Of a DNA stretch of 41,651 nucleotides, positions 14,587-21,672 are shown one piece after another. Under the pieces are notes generated by a model. That model saw only the letters and a program-made list of their open reading frames with translations. It had not been told where the DNA came from and did no database searches. Both the position numbers and the translations under genes were made by a program. Where the stretch lies: positions 1-41,651 of the forward strand of contig QLUR01000024.1 in assembly GCA_018725565.1 (NCBI GenBank), in the 5' to 3' direction. Numbering within the stretch: position 1 is the stretch's first letter; every line of letters starts with the position of its first letter. This DNA is from Bacillota bacterium. Its GTDB lineage: Bacteria; Bacillota; Dethiobacteria; Dethiobacterales; Dethiobacteraceae.

Positions 14587-15822
14587 ATGCAAAGATCATT
14601 GTTTACGGCGGTAAGCGGTCTGCGCAATCATCAGGTTAAGATGGATGTGATTGGCAACAATATCGCCAACGTTAATACGACCGCCTTTAAAGGCGGGCGG
14701 GTTCGTTTTCAGGATATTTTGAGTCAAAATATTCGCGGCGCAAGTGCGCCTCAATTAGGCAGGGGAGGAATCAATCCCGCTCAGGTGGGTCTAGGGATGA
14801 GTATCGGAGCAATCGACACGATTCATACTCAGGGGAGCCTGCAAAACACCGGACGGTCAACAGATTTGGCTATTCAAGGTAACGGCTTCTTTGTGATGAG
14901 TGATGGTACAAGCCAGTTTTACACGAGGGACGGAGCCTTTTCAGTGGGCGCTGACGGAGAACTGGTAAACGCAGCCAGCGGCTTTAAGCCGTTGGGCTGG
15001 GCAGCCGATGCTGCCGGAAATATCGACACCACTTCTCCGCTGCGTGCGCTTAATATCCCCATCGGCAACTGGGTTAATACCCGCGTTACCAAAAACTTGG
15101 TTCTAGGCGGCAACTTGGACGCGTCCGCGTCCATCCCGGGCCCGCCGCCTGCTCCGCCCTCACATATTGCTGAAGTGGTAGCCTATGACTCACAAGGAGG
15201 GATGCATACGATCGCCATTGCGCTTACCAGGACAGGAAGCAACGCTTGGAGCTGGGCGGCTACCAGCGGTGTTCATGTCATGACTGGCAGCCGCGGCACG
15301 CTGACTTTCGATGCAAGCGGCAATCTTACAGCTTCTACCGGTGGTCCTATTGCTTTCTCTCCGCCGGGGGTTGCACCGTTTAGCATCGCGCCTGGTTTTT
15401 CCGGGCTTACCCAGGTGGTGGGTCGAAGCAGCGCGCTGGTTCGTTCCCAAGATGGATTTCCCGTGGGCGAACTGGAGAGCTTTATGATTGACAATACTGG
15501 GGTGATTAACGGTGTTTACAGCAATGGCTTGGTGGTTGCCTTAGGACAGGTGGCTCTCGCCGGCTTCCCGAACCCGGAAGGATTGCAGAAGGCGGCGGCC
15601 AATATGTTTCAGATCTCCTCCAACTCAGGGCAGCCCCGTATCGGCGGTGCGGGTCTTGAGGGACGGGGAAATATTGAAACGGCTACGCTGGAAATGTCCA
15701 ATGTTGATCTGTCTGTGGAATTTACGGAAATGATTACCACTTCCCGGGCATTCCAGGCTAATTCCCGGATGATTTCCGCCTCAGACGATCTGTTGCAGGA
15801 AGTTGTTAACCTGAAGCGTTAA
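14587..15822 (+). CDS. flgE: Flagellar hook protein FlgE
   Basis: FlgE forms the curved hook. N-terminal rod/hook motif: AVSGLRNHQVKMDVIGNNIA, then NVNTTAFKGGRVRFQDIL (residues 8-43). The centre has GSLQNTGRSTDLAIQGNGFF and the C-terminus TLEMSNVDLSVEFTEMITTS with FQANSRMISASDDLLQEV, the D0 coiled coil. The middle part carries the hook-specific domains, giving 411 residues, within the usual range. ATG 14587 follows AAGGAGG at good spacing. It lies between the TIGR02530 gene and motA; an FlbD-like gene often found here is missing. Confidence 0.96.
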   Translation: MQRSLFTAVSGLRNHQVKMDVIGNNIANVNTTAFKGGRVRFQDILSQNIRGASAPQLGRGGINPAQVGLGMSIGAIDTIHTQGSLQNTGRSTDLAIQGNGFFVMSDGTSQFYTRDGAFSVGADGELVNAASGFKPLGWAADAAGNIDTTSPLRALNIPIGNWVNTRVTKNLVLGGNLDASASIPGPPPAPPSHIAEVVAYDSQGGMHTIAIALTRTGSNAWSWAATSGVHVMTGSRGTLTFDASGNLTASTGGPIAFSPPGVAPFSIAPGFSGLTQVVGRSSALVRSQDGFPVGELESFMIDNTGVINGVYSNGLVVALGQVALAGFPNPEGLQKAAANMFQISSNSGQPRIGGAGLEGRGNIETATLEMSNVDLSVEFTEMITTSRAFQANSRMISASDDLLQEVVNLKR

Positions 15823-15842
15823 GCACATGAGGTGAACTGATT

Positions 15843-16673
15843 ATGGGACAACGCATGGATGCTATGACTATTTTGGGGATAGGCTTGGGCCTATCCCTGG
15901 TGCTGGGTGCCATCGCCTTAGGTGGAGGCATCATGCTTTTTTGGAATTTTCCCTCGCTGATGATTACGGTGGGAGGTTCCTTTGCTGCGCTCTTAATCAG
16001 TTTTCAGATGCAGCAAATCAGCATGGTCTTCCGGGTAACAAAAAATGCTTTCTTCAACGAAGTTGGAGATATTGGCGAGTTGATTCAACTTTTTGTTCGT
16101 CTCGGGCAAAAGGCGCGGCGTGAAGGGCTGCTGGCTCTCGAAGATGAGCTGACCGCTCTCGATGACTCCTTTCTTGTCAACGGACTGCAAATGGTGATTG
16201 ACGGGCTGGATCCCGCTATAGTCAGGGATATAATGGATACGGAAATTGCTTCCACCGCCACACGACACCGGCTTGGTCAAGATGTGTTTCGGACGTGGGG
16301 TTCACTGGCGCCGGCTTTTGGGATGATTGGCACGCTGATTGGCTTGATTCAAATGTTGACTAATCTAAATGATCCTGCCGCAATCGGACCCGGGATGGCG
16401 GTGGCTCTCTTAACCACCTTCTACGGCGCATTGATGGCCAATCTGCTTTTTATTCCCATGGCCGGCAAGCTGGCCATCCGCTCCGATGCGGAGATCGCTT
16501 TGAAGGAGGCGGTGGTGGAGGGTATCCTTGCTATTCAGGCCGGAACAAACCCGCGCATTTTGCAGGAGAAAATGAAGGCTTTCGCCTCGCCCAGCCAGCG
16601 TGAAAAAATGGAGCGCAAAAGCTCTGAACAGGTAGCAGAGAGTGGCGAAGAAGTGGTTTACGACAATGCCTAA
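15843..16673 (+). CDS. motA: Flagellar stator protein MotA
   Basis: MotA surrounds MotB in the proton- or sodium-driven stator. Four membrane segments are visible: two near the N-terminus (ILGIGLGLSLVLGAIALGGG and SLMITVGGSFAALLISF) and two in the C-terminal half (SLAPAFGMIGTLIGLIQML and VALLTTFYGALMANLLFIP). The cytoplasmic loop has ARREGLLALEDE, holding the charged residues that meet FliG. 276 residues is normal. The last codons overlap the motB ATG, so the two are coupled. Confidence 0.95.
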   Translation: MGQRMDAMTILGIGLGLSLVLGAIALGGGIMLFWNFPSLMITVGGSFAALLISFQMQQISMVFRVTKNAFFNEVGDIGELIQLFVRLGQKARREGLLALEDELTALDDSFLVNGLQMVIDGLDPAIVRDIMDTEIASTATRHRLGQDVFRTWGSLAPAFGMIGTLIGLIQMLTNLNDPAAIGPGMAVALLTTFYGALMANLLFIPMAGKLAIRSDAEIALKEAVVEGILAIQAGTNPRILQEKMKAFASPSQREKMERKSSEQVAESGEEVVYDNA

Positions 16674-17400
16674 AAAAAAGAGGGAGCGGCCTCAAGATAC
16701 CGGTGCCCCGGCGTGGATGACTATTTACGGTGATATGGTGACTTTGCTGCTGGCGTTTTTCGTGCTGCTTTATTCTTTTTCCGTGCTCGACGTCCAGAAA
16801 TTTCAGCAGATCATGTCATCCATTCAAATTTCTTTTTTGGGAGAGCAAGGGATAATGGAGGCGACACTTGACCCTTCCCGGGGTGAGATGATTGAACTGG
16901 CTGTAGACCATAAGTTTGAGGACGTACTAGTGACGTATCAGGAGGTCAAGGAACATCTGCGGCAAGAAGGGCTGGAAGGGATGATCAAAACGCGTATCGA
17001 GGAGCGCGGAGTAGTGCTGGAAATTCAGGATCAGATTTTGTTTGATTCCGGCAGAGCGGAAATCAGGCAGGAAGCGCAAGTATTGCTGCAGAAAGTAGCA
17101 GGGATTATTGCAGAAGTGCCTAATCAGATTGTTGTAGAGGGCCATACCGACAATGTGCCGATAAATACGGCGCAATTTCCATCAAACTGGGAGCTTTCCG
17201 CGAATAGAGCCGTCCGGGTCGTGCGTTTTTTCAGCGAGCAGCAAAAGCTGCCTGCTAAGCGCTTTATCGCAAGTGGGCACGGTGAATTTCAACCTGTGGC
17301 AACAAATTTGACGGTTGCCGGGCGCGCACAAAACCGCCGGGTCAATATTATTATTTCAGACCTAAACTTCTTGGACGGGGAGACGAGGCAGAATGAGTAG
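16666..17400 (+). CDS. motB: Flagellar stator protein MotB
   Basis: MotB anchors the stator to peptidoglycan and carries the ion-binding Asp. The N-terminus WMTIYGDMVTLLLAFFVLLY holds the single membrane helix with Asp23 in the conserved position. The C-terminal OmpA-like domain has VEGHTDNVPI, then NWELSANRAVRVVRFF and FIASGHGEFQPVA, with GRAQNRRVNI at the end. ATG 16666 overlaps the motA stop by 8 bases and gives 244 residues; the upstream GTG at 16642 lies well inside motA. Ion choice (proton or sodium) cannot be read with confidence. Confidence 0.95.
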   Translation: MPKKKRERPQDTGAPAWMTIYGDMVTLLLAFFVLLYSFSVLDVQKFQQIMSSIQISFLGEQGIMEATLDPSRGEMIELAVDHKFEDVLVTYQEVKEHLRQEGLEGMIKTRIEERGVVLEIQDQILFDSGRAEIRQEAQVLLQKVAGIIAEVPNQIVVEGHTDNVPINTAQFPSNWELSANRAVRVVRFFSEQQKLPAKRFIASGHGEFQPVATNLTVAGRAQNRRVNIIISDLNFLDGETRQNE

Positions 17401-17857
17401 TGAAAAAAAAGAAAGACAACCAGGAAAAAGCAAGACAAAACTGCTACTCTTGGCGATAATGGTCTTGGCATTGCTGGGCGGGGGCCTTGCCTTTTATACC
17501 TTTTTTGTCCAAGCCAATCAAGACGAGCGCGAAAGTTTGCCGGCGAAGGAAGAGCCTTTGCTGATTCACGGGCCGCTTTCTTTTACGGTCAACATGTCCG
17601 ACAGGGCACAGCGTCGTTACTTGAAAGCAACTATTGCCTTGGGGTATGCAGACGAAAAAATGTCGAGCGAGTTAGAGCAGCGCAGTGTGCAGATCCGCGA
17701 CGTGGTCATCAAGGTGCTGCGCAGTTTCTCTACGGAAGACATGGCTACCGGCGAGGGAGTCGCCAGACTGCGGGCGGAGCTGATCAAAAATTTAAATACC
17801 CTTTTGACCAGCGGAGAAATTAAAGAAATCTATTTTACTGACTTGCTCGTTCAGTAA
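17393..17857 (+). CDS. fliL: Flagellar basal body-associated protein FliL
   Basis: FliL is a single-pass membrane protein that rings the stator and raises torque. After a short basic cytoplasmic tail there is one membrane helix at about residues 17-39 (LLLLAIMVLALLGGGLAFYT), then a periplasmic-side domain with the family pattern (FTVNMSDRAQRRYLKATIAL and the end LLTSGEIKEIYFTDLLVQ). 154 residues is normal. ATG 17393 lies 8 bases inside the end of motB. Normally fliM and fliY come next; here a short FliN-like gene does. Confidence 0.93.
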   Translation: MSSEKKERQPGKSKTKLLLLAIMVLALLGGGLAFYTFFVQANQDERESLPAKEEPLLIHGPLSFTVNMSDRAQRRYLKATIALGYADEKMSSELEQRSVQIRDVVIKVLRSFSTEDMATGEGVARLRAELIKNLNTLLTSGEIKEIYFTDLLVQ

Positions 17858-17878
17858 GCGTATGCGGAGGGTGGACTT

Positions 17879-18340
17879 GTGTCTTCTTTTTTGTCAGCTA
17901 AGGAAATAGAAGTGTTGGTTAAGCGGTTGAATCCCGAGGAAGAACTTAACAAAAACCGGGAAGAAGCAGAGCAGCAGGCGCAAACACGGCTTGCGGAGCT
18001 GAAAAAAATGCCTCTCCAGGAAGTGGAACGGGTAGAGTTTCCGGAACTACGGAAGAGTGCCGGTGACGAAAAATGCAGGGAAGTAGCTTTCTTTAGTGTT
18101 GTAACGGTTAGTTTAGCGCTTGAACTTGGCGGTGTCACGCTGAAAGTGCGGGAAATACTTTCGCTGCAGAAAAATTCGATCATTAAATTGGATAAGCTGG
18201 CGGGAGAAAATATTTCTCTTTGTGTTAACGGCAAGCCGCTAGCAAGCGGCGAAGTTGTGGTTATCAATGATAATTTTGCTTTTCGGGTAGCCCACTTGGG
18301 TGAAAAACCTGCAGACTCAGAGGAAATGGGGCAAGTGTGA
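17879..18340 (+). CDS. FliN-like protein with a SpoA domain
   Basis: A 153-residue protein. The first 70 residues are charged and helical (SAKEIEVLVKRLNPEEELNK), with no CheY-binding peptide of the EIDALL type. The C-terminal 75 residues are a SpoA/FliN domain: VSLALELGGVTLKVREILSL, then ISLCVNGKPLASGEVVVIND. It lies between fliL and fliO, where fliM-fliY or fliN normally stand, so it may be a displaced FliN or a docking factor for the export gate. Two further FliN-type genes exist at 32645 and 33198, so its exact place in the C ring is unclear. Start GTG 17879 after GGAGGGTGG. Confidence 0.85.
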   Translation: MSSFLSAKEIEVLVKRLNPEEELNKNREEAEQQAQTRLAELKKMPLQEVERVEFPELRKSAGDEKCREVAFFSVVTVSLALELGGVTLKVREILSLQKNSIIKLDKLAGENISLCVNGKPLASGEVVVINDNFAFRVAHLGEKPADSEEMGQV

Positions 18341-18771
18341 TGGATAGTTTTCTGGCATTTTTGCGCGTGCTGTTTTCTCTGTTGTTCGTTTTGGCTCTAG
18401 CTTGGTGGTGTACGCGCTATGGATTGCCATTGCTGCAAGGGACTCAAACGAGGCGAAAAAGTAACGTGACGGTGTTGGAACGGATTCCGCTTGGGATGCG
18501 TGGAGCACTTTGTCTGGTGAAGGTGGGAGAGCGTTTTCTGTTAATCGGTCTGACGCCGGCAAAGATAGAACGCCTGGCAGAGATCCCTGCAAGTGAGCTC
18601 CATTTGCTAGATGGAGAACCTCCCCTTCCTCCGGACTTTGCGGCAATTTTAGCAAAGAGCAAGGCAAAAACGAGTAGTTTGAGCAGGCAGATTATGAGCC
18701 GAGCTCGACGGGTAAAAGAGAGGAAAGATCAGGAACATGATCATCCGCAAGAAAAAGACCATCATTCTTAG
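18340..18771 (+). CDS. fliO: Flagellar biosynthesis protein FliO
   Basis: FliO helps assemble FliP in the export gate. The 143-residue product has one N-terminal membrane helix (about residues 6-27, FLRVLFSLLFVLALAWWCTR) and a cytoplasmic domain with VTVLERIPLGMRGALCLVKV and FLLIGLTPAKIERLAEI, the FliO pattern; the tail is basic and His-rich. ATG 18340 overlaps the stop of the preceding gene (TGATG), a sign of translational coupling; fliP starts 34 bases before its end. Confidence 0.9.
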   Translation: MDSFLAFLRVLFSLLFVLALAWWCTRYGLPLLQGTQTRRKSNVTVLERIPLGMRGALCLVKVGERFLLIGLTPAKIERLAEIPASELHLLDGEPPLPPDFAAILAKSKAKTSSLSRQIMSRARRVKERKDQEHDHPQEKDHHS

Positions 18772-19510
18772 TCTGATCATATTTTTTCTGGTAACACTGT
18801 TGCCTGCGCCGCAAATTTTTGCTCAGCCTGCTATTCCTATCCCGAATCTTAAGCTTGAGCTTGGCACAGCCACCGAACCGGAGCAGGTGGTGGGTTCGCT
18901 CCAACTGTTGCTGTTACTTACCATCCTGACGCTTGTTCCCGCCATTTTGGCATTGATGACATCGTTTACCAGGACCGTGATTGTGCTCTCTTTTGTGCGT
19001 AATGCTTTGGGTACCCAACAGATTCCGCCAAATCAGGTCTTGATCGGTCTGGCGTTATTTCTAACATTTTTTATCATGGCTCCTGTCTACCAACAGGTAA
19101 ATACGACGGCGATTCAGCCCTACCTTGCAGCTGAGATCGATTTTAATGAAATGACGACTGTGGCAATGCAGCCTATGCGCGAATTTATGTTCCGTCATAC
19201 GCGAGAGAAGGATTTAGCCCTTTTTGTAAATATTGCCAACGCTGAAAGGCCCAGCTCACGCGATGATGTGGCATTGCACGTCTTGATTCCCGCTTTTGTG
19301 ATTTCTGAACTGAAAACAGCATTTCAGATGGGTTTTATGATTTTTATTCCCTTTCTGGTGATAGATATGGTCGTGGCAAGCGCATTAATGTCAATGGGAA
19401 TGTTTATGCTGCCGCCTGTCATGGTTTCTTTGCCTTTTAAATTGTTGTTATTTGTGATGGTTGACGGCTGGCATTTGGTGGTTCAGTCTTTGGTTGAAAG
19501 TTTCGCATAG
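18737..19510 (+). CDS. fliP: Flagellar export gate protein FliP
   Basis: FliP forms the core of the export gate with FliQ and FliR. An N-terminal signal peptide (basic RKKK, hydrophobic IILSLIIFFLVTLLPA, ending IFAQ) precedes the mature protein, as is usual for FliP. Conserved blocks are MTSFTRTVIVLSFVRNALGT, then QIPPNQVLIGLALFLTFFIM and FQMGFMIFIPFLVIDMVVAS with SMGMFMLPPVMVSLPFKLLL. 257 residues is normal. It overlaps fliO and is followed by fliQ 16 bases later. Confidence 0.96.
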   Translation: MIIRKKKTIILSLIIFFLVTLLPAPQIFAQPAIPIPNLKLELGTATEPEQVVGSLQLLLLLTILTLVPAILALMTSFTRTVIVLSFVRNALGTQQIPPNQVLIGLALFLTFFIMAPVYQQVNTTAIQPYLAAEIDFNEMTTVAMQPMREFMFRHTREKDLALFVNIANAERPSSRDDVALHVLIPAFVISELKTAFQMGFMIFIPFLVIDMVVASALMSMGMFMLPPVMVSLPFKLLLFVMVDGWHLVVQSLVESFA

Positions 19511-19526
19511 GACGGGGATGATAACT

Positions 19527-19796
19527 ATGTCTCAAGAGCTTGTCTTGGCAGTCGCCCGGGAGGCTGTCTTAGCCACTTTGTATATCTCTGCTCCGGTGCT
19601 CATTGTAAGCCTGGTTGTCGGTCTTAGTGTCAGCGTGTTTCAAGCTACCACACAGATTCAGGAACCTACGTTAACATTTGTACCGAAAATCGTCGCCGTG
19701 TTCATCAGTATGCTGGTTTTTGGTGGCTGGATGCTTACCATGCTGATCCAATTCACAATCAGTATTTTTGCTCATCTAGGCTCCTTTGGGTCATAG
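19527..19796 (+). CDS. fliQ: Flagellar export gate protein FliQ
   Basis: FliQ is the small two-helix gate component. The 89-residue product has both helices (SAPVLIVSLVVGLSVSVFQA and KIVAVFISMLVFGGWMLTML) separated by TTQIQEPTLTFVP, the FliQ signature. ATG 19527 is chosen because GGGGATG lies upstream and the family starts at this point; in-frame codons back to 19461 fall inside fliP and do not match. The order fliP-fliQ-fliR-flhB-flhA is standard. Confidence 0.96.
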   Translation: MSQELVLAVAREAVLATLYISAPVLIVSLVVGLSVSVFQATTQIQEPTLTFVPKIVAVFISMLVFGGWMLTMLIQFTISIFAHLGSFGS

Positions 19797-19802
19797 CAGC
19801 AG

Positions 19803-20564
19803 ATGACACTCGAGCAATGGTCCGTCTATTTTTTGCTTTTCACTCGCTTCACAGCCCTGATTGCGGTGCTCCCTTTCTTTACCTGGCAAGGCATCCCGAC
19901 GCTGGCAAAAGTGGGGTTTGCCGGCATGCTGGCGTTACTGATTTTTCTCGCTAATCCTCCCGGCTCGCCTGAGCTGCCGCCACACTTTATTGCTTATCTT
20001 TTTGCGGTGGGTTCGGAAGTGCTCTTTGGTTTGACTTTGGGTTTTTTGGTGTTGCTAATCTTTAGCGCCGTCAGACTTGCGGGACAGTTGGTGGATATGC
20101 AGTCAGGCTTAATGATGGCCTCCATTTTCGATCCACAGTTTGGTAGCCAGGTAACTATTTTTGAACAGTTTTATTATCTGTTTGCCTTAGTTTTTTATCT
20201 CTCGCTCAGCGGGCACCATCAGCTATTTTTGGCTTTGTCACGTTCTGTTGAAATAATTCCACCGGGTAGCGCAGTTTTTTCTCCGCATTTAATCCCGCAA
20301 TTTATGCAGTTTATTTTTGAGATGTTTTTGATAGCGTTTCAACTGGCGGCGCCTGTCGTTGCAGTTTTGATCTTTACCGATCTGGCGCTCGGGTTGCTAT
20401 CTAAAACGGTTCCCCAAATACATGTCTTTATGGAGGGGATGCCGTTAAAGGTGGGGGTTGCCTTATTTATTGTTTATCTGACTTTCCCGTACCTAGCAAG
20501 TCTGATGATAACTGTATTTGCTCGCATGCAGAGTCAGATTGCCACGCTCTTTGGCCTATTTTAA
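19803..20564 (+). CDS. fliR: Flagellar export gate protein FliR
   Basis: FliR completes the gate with FliP and FliQ. The 253-residue product is hydrophobic, with five or six membrane segments and the family blocks FLLFTRFTALIAVLPFFTWQ, then RLAGQLVDMQSGLMMASIFD and LALGLLSKTVPQIHVFMEGM followed by PLKVGVALFIVYLTFP. The ribosome binding site is weak. The stop TAA at 20562 is followed at once by flhB sequence that has no start codon. One extra base near the TTTT run at 20559-20562 would fuse FliR and FlhB into one chain, an arrangement known from some Clostridium species. Confidence 0.95.
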   Translation: MTLEQWSVYFLLFTRFTALIAVLPFFTWQGIPTLAKVGFAGMLALLIFLANPPGSPELPPHFIAYLFAVGSEVLFGLTLGFLVLLIFSAVRLAGQLVDMQSGLMMASIFDPQFGSQVTIFEQFYYLFALVFYLSLSGHHQLFLALSRSVEIIPPGSAVFSPHLIPQFMQFIFEMFLIAFQLAAPVVAVLIFTDLALGLLSKTVPQIHVFMEGMPLKVGVALFIVYLTFPYLASLMITVFARMQSQIATLFGLF

Positions 20565-21637
20565 CTGCTTTTGGGCAACTCGACCTGCAGCTTTTTGCGG
20601 AAGGGGACAAAACTGAAGACGCCACTCCGCAGCGCCGGCAGGAAGCGCGCAAAAAGGGTCAGGTAGTTAAGTCGGCAGAATTAAATTCTGCCGTTAACTT
20701 GCTGGTTGTAACAGTTTTTTTTATAGCCGCCGGAGAATTATTGTTTGCCTATTTTAGCCAGATGACAGTCCGCTATTTGCTCATGGGCGGCGAGGTGTTG
20801 ACGCCTGGCAACATCGGCAGCCTCACTTTAGCCGTCTTTGGAGATTACTTTGTGCTGACGCTGCCACTGTTTTTCACTGCTCTGCTGACCGGTCTGCTAG
20901 TCAATTATCTGCAGGTAGGCTTTCTTTTTACCACAGAACCGCTTAACCCCCAGTTAAGCCGGATGAATCCGGTGGAAGGCTTTAAAAAAAGTTTTTCTAA
21001 ACGGTCGATCTTTGAACTGGTTAAGCTGCTGCTGAAAATATCTCTGGTGGGAATTGTAGTGTTTCTCTTTATCCGTAACAACCTGGAAACGCTACTCCTC
21101 ACGCTTTACCAGGACGCCGGCGGCCTGTGGGAAACAATCCGCTCGCTTACCTTGGGCATGTCGCTAAGAATTGCCGCAGTTTTTTTCGCCCTTTCGCTGA
21201 TGGACTATCTTTATCAACGTTATGAGCATAACCAGAATCTGAAAATGACTAAGCAGGAAGTCAAAGAAGAATTCAAGCAGGCTGAAGGAGATCCGCAACT
21301 GCGGAGCCGTTTACGAGAGCAGCGGCGCAAGATCGCCATGCAACGCATGATGCAGGATGTGCCCAGTGCCACAGTAGTAATTACTAATCCTACTGCCTTG
21401 GCGGTTGCAGTCCGCTACCGGGAGGCAGAGGATGAAGCGCCGGTGGTGGTAGCAAAAGGGGCTGCGCTGATGGCAAAAAGGATCCGCGAGCTGGCAGCGG
21501 AACACGGCGTTTCGCTGGTGGAAAATAAACAGGTGGCAAGAATGCTTTATGACCAGGTGGAGATCGGGCAGGAAATCCCGATGGAACTTTACCAAGCGGT
21601 GGCAGAGATTTTGGCGCTTGTGTATAAGCTGCGCTGA
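20564..21637 (+). CDS. flhB: Flagellar export switch protein FlhB, start codon missing
   Basis: FlhB switches export from hook to filament subunits after self-cleavage. Homology begins immediately after fliR with LDLQLFAEGDKTEDATPQRR, matching the family N-terminus; four membrane helices and a cytoplasmic domain follow. The frame is open from 20405, but has no ATG, GTG or TTG before TTG 20699, which would remove the conserved start. So translation must use a rare codon (CTG 20585, or ATT 20558), or a base is missing and fliR-flhB is fused, or TTG 20571 is the true start with a base lost after it. The cleavage motif reads NPTA instead of NPTH (about 265 residues in). The coordinates give the homologous reading frame, not a proven start. 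Confidence 0.85.
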   Translation, partial: TAFGQLDLQLFAEGDKTEDATPQRRQEARKKGQVVKSAELNSAVNLLVVTVFFIAAGELLFAYFSQMTVRYLLMGGEVLTPGNIGSLTLAVFGDYFVLTLPLFFTALLTGLLVNYLQVGFLFTTEPLNPQLSRMNPVEGFKKSFSKRSIFELVKLLLKISLVGIVVFLFIRNNLETLLLTLYQDAGGLWETIRSLTLGMSLRIAAVFFALSLMDYLYQRYEHNQNLKMTKQEVKEEFKQAEGDPQLRSRLREQRRKIAMQRMMQDVPSATVVITNPTALAVAVRYREAEDEAPVVVAKGAALMAKRIRELAAEHGVSLVENKQVARMLYDQVEIGQEIPMELYQAVAEILALVYKLR

Positions 21638-21672
21638 GACGGGACTGCTAACTTTGAGAGGATGGCATAAGC

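Noticed and set aside
20526-20570. Programmed -1 frameshift from fliR into flhB
   Set aside because: No heptamer of the X-XXY-YYZ type is present before the fliR stop; slipping at TTT-TAA or CTC-TTT would pair poorly.
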